Assembly (NCBI GenBank): GCA_937934115.1
Contig: CALHAH010000013.1
Span: 1 to 64,000, forward strand
Source: an uncultured Thermoanaerobaculum sp.
Lineage (GTDB): Bacteria; Acidobacteriota; Thermoanaerobaculia; Thermoanaerobaculales; Thermoanaerobaculaceae
Length of the DNA: 64,000 bases
Reading direction: 5' to 3'
Part shown: positions 48,689-57,786 of the stretch, piece by piece
How the letters are laid out: each line of letters opens with the position of its first letter
Numbering within the stretch: position 1 is the first letter of the stretch
Notes under the pieces: generated by a model
Told to the model about the DNA's origin: nothing
The model's database searches: none
The model's input: only the letters and a program-made list of their open reading frames with translations
Translations under genes and position numbers: made by a program

Positions 48689-50644
48689 ATGAGGCGGTCA
48701 ATGGCTTTTCGCGTTTTGGGCGCTTTTGTGCTTTTTGTGTCCGTGAGCGCTCCTCTTTTGGCCTCGCCCGTCGTTCAAGCCTGGGAGCCCCCCACTGCCA
48801 GCGGCGGATCTTTGGGTTTGCCACAGGCTCTGTCCTTGGCCTTAGCCCACAGTCCAGCTGTGGCCCAGGCCCGAGCCCACAAAGCTTTTAGCTTGGGCAG
48901 TTGGCGTCTGCAGCAGGGGGCGTTCGATGAGGTGTTTACCTTTGAGGGGTCCTTTTCCCGAGATACGCTACCCATCACCGCGGGCCTTTTCAAAAACGAG
49001 CTGGTGCGGCGCAGAGTCTTGCGCGGTGTGGCCAATGCGTTCGAGGCCTTGGCTTTGGGCATTCAACAGCAATTGGACTCCGGGGCCTTGGGACCACTTC
49101 CCGAGTGCATCGAAACCACCATCACCATTGGCACAACGGTGACCGAGATTCACTGCGTGCCCAATACCGTGTTTATTGACTTGGAAGCGCTTCTCCGCGG
49201 CTACCAGGATGCCGGCATTCCAGAGGCGGTGCAGGCGGTGCGGGACGCTTGGCGTCGGCAGCTGGAGACCTATTTGGCCACCTCTCGGCTTGTGGCTTAC
49301 GTAAGCCGGCAAATCTTGCGCCAACAGGGGGTGGTGCCCACCATCGAGGACCGGGACACCTTGGCCTACTCCTTTGCCCTGTCCAAGCTGTACCGCAACG
49401 GAATTCAGCTTGTGCCGCAAATGCAGTTGCAAGCCGTGCGTGACACCTGGCGCGGCAAGCCTTTGGATCCCTCCTTTGGTGGCAAAGGGGTCCTGGTTTC
49501 CTACACCTCGCGCGTGGGTTTGCAACTGGACGTGCCCCTGGGCCGCGGTGGGGGTTACGTTTCGGCCCAAAGTGCGGAAAGGGCTGCCCAGGCGCAAGCA
49601 GAAGCCAGCGCCTACAGTGAAGGGGCCGCGCTGCAACGTACGGCGTTGCGCACTTGGGTGGCGTACTACAACGCGGTGGCAGCAAAGGAACGCTGGCAGC
49701 TTTTTCACGAGACCGTGACGCGGGAAGAAAAGCTTTTGGAGGTCGCCAACGCTTTAGTGGCAGCGGACGAGCTGGCCTCTGCCGACATGATCCTTCTCCA
49801 AGCCCGCCTCAGCCAGGCGCACGCGCAAGCTGCTCAAGCGCGCGAGGCCTTCCAGCGGGCACGGGTGGAGCTTTTGACCACCATGGGGTTGTCCGCTTCT
49901 GATCCGCAACACCTCCCGGAACTTTCCGATGCTTTGCCGGAAGCCCCTAGCGATACGGAGCTGCACGAGCTGCAATCAAAGGTGGGACAAGGGTTGTCCG
50001 CGGCTCCACGGCCTGAGGTGGTGGCTACAAGGCTGGCTGCCCGCGCGGCTGGCCTTTTGGCGGAAGCTGCGCGAGCTGACCTTCGCCGGGAGGTAAGCCT
50101 TTCCTTTACCGCCTGGTACACGGGCCTCCACGAGACCCCCAAAACCATGGCTGCCACCCGGTGGTGGCCGGGGGCGACCAAAGCCTTTGGCGAGGGGTTT
50201 GTGGGGCCGTCGGCGGTGCTTGCCCTTAACTTTTCCTTACCGTTTGCCAACAGCTTTGCCCGTGGCCGGCTGGCTTCCGCCCGGGCTTTGCAGCAGCAAG
50301 CCATGATTGAGCAAGAAAACCTGGAGCGTACCATTGGCCTGCGGGCGCTGGAACAGCTGGCCAAGGTACGAGCTCGGCGGGAGGAGTTTTTGGCGCGGGT
50401 GCAAGCAGCAGAAGCTGCGGCCAAGAGCCTGGAAGGGGCGAAGGAGCTGTTCCAAGCCGGCGAGTTGGGGATGGTGGACCTCATCGTCACCGAAGAAGCC
50501 CTGATTGACGCGCAAGTTTTGCTGGTGAACAGCAAACTGAGTTTGGCCACGGATGTGGTGCGGTTACGCTACGAGCTTGGGGAGCTCCTGCCGGTTACGA
50601 TCACGGGAAGCGAAGTGCAGGTTGGTTCGGTTATAGGGTTGTAA
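48689..50644 (+). CDS. TolC-like outer-membrane channel (intact)
   Basis: Outer-membrane efflux protein of 651 residues, longer than E. coli TolC. Signal peptide: FRVLGAFVLFVSVSAPLLAS. Seen: LPQALSLALAHSPAVAQARAHKA, the barrel and hairpin region GLQLDVPLGRGGGYVSAQSAERAAQAQAEAS, AYYNAVAAKERWQL, and the second half ALNFSLPFANSFARGRLASA with ELGMVDLIVTEEAL. A 130-residue insertion (about 110-240), including a Cys pair (ECIETTITIGTTVTEIHC), is shared in position with the split paralogue. It is the likely outer-membrane exit for the peptide. The ATG at 48689 follows GAGGTGG; GTG 48677 is possible. Confidence 0.85.
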   Translation: MRRSMAFRVLGAFVLFVSVSAPLLASPVVQAWEPPTASGGSLGLPQALSLALAHSPAVAQARAHKAFSLGSWRLQQGAFDEVFTFEGSFSRDTLPITAGLFKNELVRRRVLRGVANAFEALALGIQQQLDSGALGPLPECIETTITIGTTVTEIHCVPNTVFIDLEALLRGYQDAGIPEAVQAVRDAWRRQLETYLATSRLVAYVSRQILRQQGVVPTIEDRDTLAYSFALSKLYRNGIQLVPQMQLQAVRDTWRGKPLDPSFGGKGVLVSYTSRVGLQLDVPLGRGGGYVSAQSAERAAQAQAEASAYSEGAALQRTALRTWVAYYNAVAAKERWQLFHETVTREEKLLEVANALVAADELASADMILLQARLSQAHAQAAQAREAFQRARVELLTTMGLSASDPQHLPELSDALPEAPSDTELHELQSKVGQGLSAAPRPEVVATRLAARAAGLLAEAARADLRREVSLSFTAWYTGLHETPKTMAATRWWPGATKAFGEGFVGPSAVLALNFSLPFANSFARGRLASARALQQQAMIEQENLERTIGLRALEQLAKVRARREEFLARVQAAEAAAKSLEGAKELFQAGELGMVDLIVTEEALIDAQVLLVNSKLSLATDVVRLRYELGELLPVTITGSEVQVGSVIGL

Positions 50645-50646
50645 CC

Positions 50647-51789
50647 ATGGCCTCGAACCTTTTTCGCAAAAAGGCCTTGGAGCGGCTTTCCTCTCCTGAG
50701 CGGCTGGATGAGCTCATGCAGGTAACTTCGCCTGCAGGCTGGCTGGCCTTAGCTGGTTTGGGGTTTGCCATCCTTGCGGCGATTGTGTGGGGCATCGTCG
50801 GCAGCATTGCGGTGAAGGTGGACGGCAAAGGCATCCTCATGCGTGGGGGCTCGGTTTTCGAGGTTACCGCGACGCTTGCTGGGCATGTGCTTGCCGTGGA
50901 GGTGGAACCAGGCCAAATGGTGCGCTCTGGGGACGTGGTGCTCCGACTGGAGCAACCCGAACTGCGGGTGCGCTACGAAAACACCAAGGAAGAGCTGGCG
51001 GCCATTTCGGGACATGGGGCGGAGCAAGCCGTGGCGCAAGCGCAGCTTCTCGCCCGTTACCAAACGCGAGCAGCGGAGCTGCGCAAGAAAATCGAAAGTC
51101 AGCGCAAGCTGGTGGAGCGGGGACTGCTCACGGGCTCCCAGCTTCTCCAAACTCAGGCTGAGCTCACCGCTACCGAGGAAAGCATTGCCAACTTGCGGGC
51201 GTCTTCCGCCGGGCGCAGCGTGCAAATTGAGCAAGTGCGGGCGAGACTCAAGGAGCTGGAAGCGCAGCAAGCGCAGCTCATCGTCAAAAGCCCTTACAAC
51301 GGCCGGGTTTTGGAGGTTACCACCAACGTGGGGGATGTGGTGCAGCCCGGGGCCCGCTTGGTGACCCTGGAGGACCCCTCCCAGCCCCTCAAGGCGGTAT
51401 TGTTCGTGCCGGCGGCGGAAGGGAAAAAGATTGCTCCGGGAATGCCGGCGAACGTGTCTCCCTCCACGGTTCGGCCCGAGGAGTTTGGGTACATCGTGGG
51501 GAAGGTTGAGGAGCTTTCCGAGTTTCCCCTCACCCCTGAAGCCTTGAAGCGCATCCTGCGCAACGAGCAGTTGGCTCAGGAGCTGGCGGGAAGGGCCACT
51601 CCCATTCGCGTGACCGTGGAGCTTATGCCGCAGCCGGAGGCCCCCTCGGGGTTTCGTTGGACCTCAGGCAAGGGCCCACCTTTGAAGGTTTTCCCGGGAA
51701 CCCTGTGCCAGGGCTCGGTGGTGGTGGAAACCAAGCGTCCCATTGCCTACATCATCCCGCTGGTGAAGCGGGCCACCGGGGCCGGGTAG
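50647..51789 (+). CDS. HlyD-family adaptor of the NHLM exporter
   Basis: Periplasmic membrane-fusion protein of 380 residues. N-terminal cytoplasmic tail LSSPERLDELMQVTSP, one membrane helix (GWLALAGLGFAILAAIVWGIVG), a biotinyl-lipoyl-like half (GHVLAVEVEPGQMVRSGDVVLRLE), a coiled-coil hairpin (about 110-210), the returning half (VKSPYNGRVLEVTTNVGDVVQPGARLV) and a beta region. The tail motif and gene context match NHLM bacteriocin secretion proteins. It joins the ABC exporter to TolC. It starts 2 bases after the TolC stop. Confidence 0.9.
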   Translation: MASNLFRKKALERLSSPERLDELMQVTSPAGWLALAGLGFAILAAIVWGIVGSIAVKVDGKGILMRGGSVFEVTATLAGHVLAVEVEPGQMVRSGDVVLRLEQPELRVRYENTKEELAAISGHGAEQAVAQAQLLARYQTRAAELRKKIESQRKLVERGLLTGSQLLQTQAELTATEESIANLRASSAGRSVQIEQVRARLKELEAQQAQLIVKSPYNGRVLEVTTNVGDVVQPGARLVTLEDPSQPLKAVLFVPAAEGKKIAPGMPANVSPSTVRPEEFGYIVGKVEELSEFPLTPEALKRILRNEQLAQELAGRATPIRVTVELMPQPEAPSGFRWTSGKGPPLKVFPGTLCQGSVVVETKRPIAYIIPLVKRATGAG

Positions 51790-51796
51790 GTTACTC

Positions 51797-54004
51797 ATGG
51801 CCGCTGCTGTCCCCAAAACACCGCAAACCGCGCTTCCCCCACCGCCCCACAAGCGGGTGAAGACCCCCACCGTCCTGCAAATGGAAGCGGTGGAGTGTGG
51901 AGCGGCAGCTTTGGCCATCATCCTCGGCTACCACGGGCGCATTGTGCCGCTGGAGGAGCTGCGGGTGGAATGCGGGGTTTCCCGCGATGGTTCTAAGGCT
52001 TCCAACGTTTTACGTGCTGCCCGCAAGTACGGGCTGGTGGCGAAAGGTTTCAAGTACGAAAACATTGACAAGCTTTACGATTTGCCGCTGCCGGTGATCC
52101 TGTTTTGGAACATGAACCACTTCCTGGTGCTGGAAGGGTTTGCGGCCGGCAAGGTGTACCTCAACGATCCGGCATCCGGTCCACGGGTGGTGACGCTGGA
52201 GGAGCTGGATGCCTCCTTTTCGGGGGTGGTACTCACCTTCGAAAAGGGACCGGACTTTCAAGAGGCCGGGGAAAAACCCAGCATGGCGGCGGCCTTCCGG
52301 CGGCGTTTGCAAGGCTCGGAAGAGGCCCTTTTGTTTGTGCTTTTGTGCGGGCTTTTCTTGGTAGTTCCGGGCTTGGTGGTGCCCACGTTTTCTCGCGTCT
52401 TCATTGATGATTACCTCGTGGGCGGCCGGCAGTCCATCGTCACGCCGCTTCTCATGGGCATGCTTTTGACCGCGCTTTTGCGCATGGGCCTGACCTATCT
52501 GCAAGAGTACTACCTCTTGCGGTTGGAAACCAAAATTGCCCTGGCCAATTCTACTGGCTTTTTTAACCACATTTTGCGCTTGCCGGTTTCTTATTTCGCC
52601 CAACGGTACGCCGGAGAGATCGGCTCCCGTTTGCAAATCAACGACAAAGTAGCGGAAACCATATCCGGCAAGCTCACCACCACAGTCATTGACTCAATTT
52701 TGGTGGTTTTTTACGCGGTGCTCATGATGCTTTACGACGTTCCCCTCACCCTCCTGTGCATTTTCCTGGGCTTGGCCAACATTGGGGGGATGAAGCTGGT
52801 GGCCCGCCGGCGAGTGGATGCTTCCCGGCGTCTGCAGCAGGATTACGGCAAGCTCATGGGAACCGCCATGAACGGCCTGCAGCTCATGGAAACCATCAAG
52901 GCTACAGGCGGGGAGTCGGAGTTTTTTGCGCGGTGGGCCGGGTACCAAGCCAAGGCCCTCCGCTCGCAGCAGGAACTGGACACGCTTTCCCAGCTTTTGA
53001 ATGCGGTTCCGCCTTTGGTTTCCAACCTTACCACCGCCATGATCCTGCTTTTAGGTTCCATGAAGGTGATGGATGGGGGGATGACCGTGGGTATGCTGGT
53101 GGCCTACCAGAGTCTCATGGCGTCTTTTAACAAGCCGCTGTCCACGTTGGTGAGCTTTGGCGCGGCGGTGCAGGAACTGGAGGCGGACATGAACCGCTTG
53201 GACGATGTGCTGCGCTTCCCCCAGGATGACCAGTACCTGCGGGATGGGCAACCTTCCGGGCCCTTGAAGGCCGCCGAGGTCCCCAAACTGGCCGGGGAAG
53301 TGGAGCTTCGGGATGTGACCTTTGGCTATAGCCCCTTGGATCCCCCGCTTATTGAAAACTTCAACCTTAAGGTGCGTCCCGGAAGGCGAGTGGCCATTGT
53401 GGGCCGCAGCGGCAGCGGCAAGTCCACAATTTCCAAGCTGTTGGCTGGGCTTTACAAACCGTGGTCAGGGCAGATTCTCTTTGATGGCGTTGCGGTGGAA
53501 AAACTCCCCCCGGAGCTGGTGCGCAACTCCTTGGCCTTCGTGGACCAGGACATCTTCTTGTTTGGTGGCACGGTTTACGAAAACGTCACCATGTGGGACA
53601 GCACGTTGGCGCGAGCCGCGGTGACCAAGGCATGCCGAGATGCGGCTATTGACGACGACATTCAGGCCCGCAACGACAAGTACGACGCCCGGGTGGAGGA
53701 GGGTGGCCGCAACTTTTCCGGGGGGCAGAGGCAGCGGTTGGAAATTGCTCGTGCTCTGGTAGGTGATCCTACGATTCTGGTTTTGGACGAAGCTACCTCA
53801 GCCTTGGATCCGGCCACTGAGCTGTGGGTCGACGAAGCGGTGCGGCGTCGAGGGTGCACCTGCGTGATCATTGCCCACCGGCTTTCCACCATCCGCGACG
53901 CCGATGAAATCATCGTCATGGAGCGGGGAAAAATCGTGCAGCGGGGTACCCACGACGAGCTTAAGGACCAGCCCGGCTTGTACGCTGAGCTTATCAAGCA
54001 CTGA
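51797..54004 (+). CDS. C39 peptidase-ABC exporter (NHLM PCAT)
   Basis: Peptidase-containing ABC transporter of 735 residues that would remove the leader after Gly-Gly and export the core. Peptidase C39: active Cys34 in MEAVECGAAALAIILGYHG, His in NMNHFLVLEG, Asp in LNDPASG. Then a six-helix membrane domain (about 170-470) and an ATPase domain with GRSGSGKSTISKLL near residue 536, FSGGQRQRLEIARAL, ILVLDEATSALD and IAHRLST. All catalytic residues are intact. It shares one base with the next gene. Confidence 0.95.
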   Translation: MAAAVPKTPQTALPPPPHKRVKTPTVLQMEAVECGAAALAIILGYHGRIVPLEELRVECGVSRDGSKASNVLRAARKYGLVAKGFKYENIDKLYDLPLPVILFWNMNHFLVLEGFAAGKVYLNDPASGPRVVTLEELDASFSGVVLTFEKGPDFQEAGEKPSMAAAFRRRLQGSEEALLFVLLCGLFLVVPGLVVPTFSRVFIDDYLVGGRQSIVTPLLMGMLLTALLRMGLTYLQEYYLLRLETKIALANSTGFFNHILRLPVSYFAQRYAGEIGSRLQINDKVAETISGKLTTTVIDSILVVFYAVLMMLYDVPLTLLCIFLGLANIGGMKLVARRRVDASRRLQQDYGKLMGTAMNGLQLMETIKATGGESEFFARWAGYQAKALRSQQELDTLSQLLNAVPPLVSNLTTAMILLLGSMKVMDGGMTVGMLVAYQSLMASFNKPLSTLVSFGAAVQELEADMNRLDDVLRFPQDDQYLRDGQPSGPLKAAEVPKLAGEVELRDVTFGYSPLDPPLIENFNLKVRPGRRVAIVGRSGSGKSTISKLLAGLYKPWSGQILFDGVAVEKLPPELVRNSLAFVDQDIFLFGGTVYENVTMWDSTLARAAVTKACRDAAIDDDIQARNDKYDARVEEGGRNFSGGQRQRLEIARALVGDPTILVLDEATSALDPATELWVDEAVRRRGCTCVIIAHRLSTIRDADEIIVMERGKIVQRGTHDELKDQPGLYAELIKH

Positions 54005-57000
54005 TGAAAAGCAAGCCTTCTTCCACTGCCTTTCTGGAAATTCGGGAATCCCCCGATGGTTCGGTGGTAGGCAGGACTGTCCCTCTTGAGGGCCAGGTTT
54101 TGGTCTTGGGGCGTTCCCCTGAGTGTCAATTGGCAGTCCAGGACAAAGCCATGTCCCGCAGGCATGCTGAGCTCAAACTGGTGGACGGCACATGGCTCTT
54201 GTCTGATTTGGGCTCGGCCAACGGCGTTTGGGTGGGAGACCGTAGGGTTGCGGAACACTCCCTGCACAGCGGCGAAAGCTTTCGCTTGGGAGGCACGGTT
54301 TTCGTTTTCAAACGGGAGCTGGAAGAGGAGCAAGAGGCCACGGTGAGGCTGGAGCTGCCCACACCCTCGCCAGCACCGACCGCCGCGCCTCCAGCGGTTG
54401 CCCCACCCCCGGCTTTCCAACCCGCGGTGGAGCTTTCGGACACCTTGGTGCAGGCCCTCAGCCAATGGGGGCAAACCCGCCAGGTGAGCGGCAACACCCC
54501 TTGGGTTATTGGGGACGAGAGCACCGCCTGGTACGTGAGCGAGGGTCAAGTGGTGCTGTTTACCGTGCCGTTGGATGAGCGCGGCGAGCCGCAAGGGGCA
54601 CGTTCCCACTTTTGCACGGTGGGAGCGGGAAACCTCATCTTTGGCATGGACTTTAAGCGTTTTGGCCTGGGCGCGGGCATCTTGGCGGTGGGCAAGGGTG
54701 GGACCAAGGTGATCGAGGTGGCCGTGGGCCAGCTCAAGGTGTTTGCCAAACAGGAACGCTACCGACCAGAGCTTGCGGCTTTAGTGGACTCTTGGATTCA
54801 AGCGGTGGCTTCCGCTTTTACAGCTTCTTTAGGTGCTGGACCGCCACCAACGGTGGTGGCGGTGGCGGGAACGTCGGTGGAGGTGCCCAACGGTGGCTGC
54901 CTGCGCGGTGGGCGAGAGGTGAGCTGGCTGGAAGTGGTGGCTGGTGAACTCTTGTTCGTGGGGTGGGAGCCTCTGCAACAGGCGCGGGCCTTCCCCGGGG
55001 ACCTTTTGGAGCAGCTGAGCCGCCTGCGGGCGGTTTTCCCATTGGCCACCAACACCTGGATGGTTGCCGCCAACCCCGCTGACCAGCCCACGGTAGTGCG
55101 GGTCCACGCCACCAACGAAGCCATAACCACACCAGCCCTTTGGGCAGGCCTTGCCAGCTTTCACGAAATCGTGTGCCGCTGCGAGTTCATCAACAAGCGC
55201 TTGGGCTTGGTAGACGAGCTGCACCGCTTGCGGGTGAAAGCCGAGCATGCCCGGGCTGCTGGGGAGGAGGCGGAGCGAGAAATTGCCGGGGTGATGGCTG
55301 AAGGGAGGGAGGAAGCGGCCAAAGGTGCGGGCCCCAGCCGTGACCCGGTCCTGGATGCGGTGCGCCTGGTGGGTGAGGCCCTGGGCATACCCGTCCGCGA
55401 CCACCCGGAGGTGGACCGCCGCGCCGATCTTCGCCCCCGCTTGCAAGCCATAGCCAAGGCTTCGCGCTTTCAAGTGCGACACGTGGCTCTCAGGGATGAC
55501 TGGTACCGCCGGGACCAGGGCCCCATCTTGGGGGCGTGGGAAGAGGGTGGGGGCGCCGTGGCGCTTTTGCCCAAAGGGGCAAAGGCCTACGAGTACGTGG
55601 ATCCTGCCACCGGCGCGCGCGGTTTGGTCACCGACGCTGTGGTTCAGCGCCTGTCTGGTTTTGGCTTTGTTTTCTACCGCCCCTTCCCCGATGGCTCGCT
55701 CACCGCCAAAGACCTCATCCGCTTTGGCCTGCGCGGCTTGAAGCCGGATGTGCGGTGGGTGATAGCCATGGGGGTGGGGCTTGGTGTTTTGGGCACCATA
55801 CCTCCTTACTTTACCGGTCGCCTCTTCGACACCGCCATCCCGCAAGCGGATCGGGCTTTGCTGTGGCAGTTCGTCGTTGGCTTGTTGGTGGCGGCGTTGG
55901 TTTCCAGTGCCTTCAGGGTTTGCCAGGCCATTGCGGTGCTCCGCATTCAGGGACGCATGGACTACTCCATCCAAGCGGCCCTTTGGGATCGCCTCCTGAA
56001 CCTGCCTTCCAACGCCTTGCGCCAGTACACGGCGGGCGATTTGGCGGACCGAGCCCAAGGGGTGGACAAGATCCGAGCGCTGGTGGCGGGGGCTGGGATC
56101 AACTCAATTCTGGGGTTTTTGAGCTCAATCTTTTACGTGCTTCTCATGGCAAAGTACAGCTTGCTCCTCGCTGCCGCCGGCATGGGCATTTCCTTTGTGT
56201 ACGTTTTTGCCACCACCACCGCCAACTACCTGCGCTTACGCCAGGAACGGCAAGAGATGGGGTTGCGTGGAAACATCACGGGTATGGTGCTGCAGTTCAT
56301 CACCGGCGTGCCCAAAATTCGGGTGGCCGGCGCCGAAAACCATGCTTTTAAGACTTGGGCAAAAGCCTACGCCCAACAGCGGCGGATCTTGTTTCGGATT
56401 GGGCAAATCAAAAACGCTATCCAAGTCCTTACCGCAGGCTTTCCGGTTCTCTCATCTCTGGGCATTTTTTACGTGCTCTGGAAAATCCAGGAAGCAGCAT
56501 TAGCCAAGGGTCAGCCCCCTTCGATTACCACTGGCGACTTCATTGCCTTTAACGCCGCCTTTTCCGCATTTGTGGCCGCCCTGCAGGGGCTGGGGGATGC
56601 CTCCTTGGACATGCTGCGCATCGTCCCCATTTACGAGCGCCTCAAGCCCATTGTCACGACGCCGCCGGAGCTGGACGAAGCCCGGGCGTACCCAGGGAAA
56701 CTGCGTGGCGACATTCAAGTTTCCCACGTTTCTTTTCGTTACAGCGAGGACGGTCCCTGGATCCTCAACGACCTCTCGGTGCACATCAAACCCGGCGAGT
56801 TCATTGCCTTTGTAGGCGCTTCTGGCTGTGGCAAGTCTACGCTCATGCGCATCCTTTTGGGGTTTGAAACGCCAACTCGCGGTGCGGTTTACTTTGATGG
56901 CCAAGATTTGGCCACCTTGGATTTACGGGAAGTGCGGCAGCAAATTGGCGTGGTTTTGCAAAACTCCACGCTTTTGCCTACGGACATTTACCGCAACATC

Positions 57001-57423
57001 GTGGGCTCCTCGGGCTTGCCCGTGCAAGCGGCGTGGGAGGCAGCAGCTTTGGCAGGCTTGGCGGAAGACATCGCGCAAATGCCCATGGGCATGCACACCT
57101 ACATTTCCGAAGGAGGCGGCGGTTTCTCAGGCGGGCAAAGGCAAAAGGTGCTTATTGCCCGCGCCTTGGTGCGCAAGCCCAGGATCATGATTTTTGACGA
57201 GGCCACGTCAGCCTTGGATAACCGCTCGCAAGCGGTGGTCATGGAAAGCATTGAAAAGCTGCAAGCCACGCGCATCGTCATTGCGCACCGGCTTTCCACC
57301 ATCATCAACGCTGACCGCATTTGCTACTTGGAGGGTGGCAACATCATCGAGGAGGGCAGCTTCCAAGAACTCATGGCCAGGGGCGGTAAGTTTGCCCTCC
57401 TGGCGCAACGCCAAATGGCGTAA
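54004..57423 (+). CDS. NHLM ABC transporter with N-terminal FHA domain
   Basis: Protein of 1139 residues. Residues about 15-105 are an FHA domain with intact phosphothreonine-binding residues (LVLGRSPECQLAV, MSRRHAEL, LGSANGVWVGDRRV). After a Pro/Ala linker comes the region usual for NHLM ATP-binding subunits: a cyclic-nucleotide-binding-like fold (WVIGDESTAWYVSEGQVVLF), a peptidase-like relic (about 420-560), a membrane domain (about 590-880) and an ATPase with GASGCGKSTLMRIL, FSGGQRQKVLIARAL, IMIFDEATSALD and IAHRLST. It would pair with the PCAT protein as a heterodimer. The FHA part is not something I know from this family. Confidence 0.88.
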   Translation: MKSKPSSTAFLEIRESPDGSVVGRTVPLEGQVLVLGRSPECQLAVQDKAMSRRHAELKLVDGTWLLSDLGSANGVWVGDRRVAEHSLHSGESFRLGGTVFVFKRELEEEQEATVRLELPTPSPAPTAAPPAVAPPPAFQPAVELSDTLVQALSQWGQTRQVSGNTPWVIGDESTAWYVSEGQVVLFTVPLDERGEPQGARSHFCTVGAGNLIFGMDFKRFGLGAGILAVGKGGTKVIEVAVGQLKVFAKQERYRPELAALVDSWIQAVASAFTASLGAGPPPTVVAVAGTSVEVPNGGCLRGGREVSWLEVVAGELLFVGWEPLQQARAFPGDLLEQLSRLRAVFPLATNTWMVAANPADQPTVVRVHATNEAITTPALWAGLASFHEIVCRCEFINKRLGLVDELHRLRVKAEHARAAGEEAEREIAGVMAEGREEAAKGAGPSRDPVLDAVRLVGEALGIPVRDHPEVDRRADLRPRLQAIAKASRFQVRHVALRDDWYRRDQGPILGAWEEGGGAVALLPKGAKAYEYVDPATGARGLVTDAVVQRLSGFGFVFYRPFPDGSLTAKDLIRFGLRGLKPDVRWVIAMGVGLGVLGTIPPYFTGRLFDTAIPQADRALLWQFVVGLLVAALVSSAFRVCQAIAVLRIQGRMDYSIQAALWDRLLNLPSNALRQYTAGDLADRAQGVDKIRALVAGAGINSILGFLSSIFYVLLMAKYSLLLAAAGMGISFVYVFATTTANYLRLRQERQEMGLRGNITGMVLQFITGVPKIRVAGAENHAFKTWAKAYAQQRRILFRIGQIKNAIQVLTAGFPVLSSLGIFYVLWKIQEAALAKGQPPSITTGDFIAFNAAFSAFVAALQGLGDASLDMLRIVPIYERLKPIVTTPPELDEARAYPGKLRGDIQVSHVSFRYSEDGPWILNDLSVHIKPGEFIAFVGASGCGKSTLMRILLGFETPTRGAVYFDGQDLATLDLREVRQQIGVVLQNSTLLPTDIYRNIVGSSGLPVQAAWEAAALAGLAEDIAQMPMGMHTYISEGGGGFSGGQRQKVLIARALVRKPRIMIFDEATSALDNRSQAVVMESIEKLQATRIVIAHRLSTIINADRICYLEGGNIIEEGSFQELMARGGKFALLAQRQMA

Positions 57424-57786
57424 GGCTTTCTCCTGGGAAGTGGTGTTTCTGGTTGGGGACATGCGAGCTTTTGCCCAGGTTATGAGTTTTCCCTTGCGGC
57501 AAGACTTGCTAAAGCCCGGCTTGGAGGGGAGGGGTGGGGGGAAGTGTGAGGGGAAGACCTTTCCTGCCGTCTCGTTGGTCCTGGGCCCAGCGGTGGGGGT
57601 GCGGGGGGCAGAGCGCGCGGGCGTGTGGCAGGGGCTGCGCGCCAACCCCCCGCAAAACAAAATGTGCGACCTGCACTCCGCGCGGGTTAAAAAGGAACAG
57701 CTTTTATAGCCGCCGCTCCGCGGCGGCTACCCAAGCTTTCCTGCAAAACCCGCGCGGTTTGGATTTTTGCGCGGGGTGCCTTTGGG
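57424..57786. other. Intergenic stretch between convergent genes
   Basis: A 363-base gap. It holds a perfect 10-bp inverted repeat with a 3-nt loop (57707-57729) that lacks a T run, and the minus-strand terminator listed separately. An 82-codon frame (57461-57709) lacks a good ribosome site and resembles nothing. I see no clear plus-strand terminator for the export operon. Confidence 0.6.
57745..57775 (-). terminator. Terminator after the A-T-R enzyme gene
   Basis: On the minus strand CCCGCGC (57775-57769), a 13-nt loop and GCGCGGG (57755-57749) form a 7-bp stem followed by TTTT. It lies 11 bases after the reductase stop. The T run is short, so efficiency may be moderate. Confidence 0.6.

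Noticed and set aside
54829-56058. 409-codon antisense frame in the FHA-ABC gene
   Set aside because: Shadow frame opposite a gene with clear domains.
57461-57709. 82-codon frame after the exporter gene, considered as a second precursor
   Set aside because: No leader similarity, no double-Gly site and a poor ribosome site.
57707-57729. Perfect 10-bp hairpin as a terminator
   Set aside because: No T run follows on either strand.
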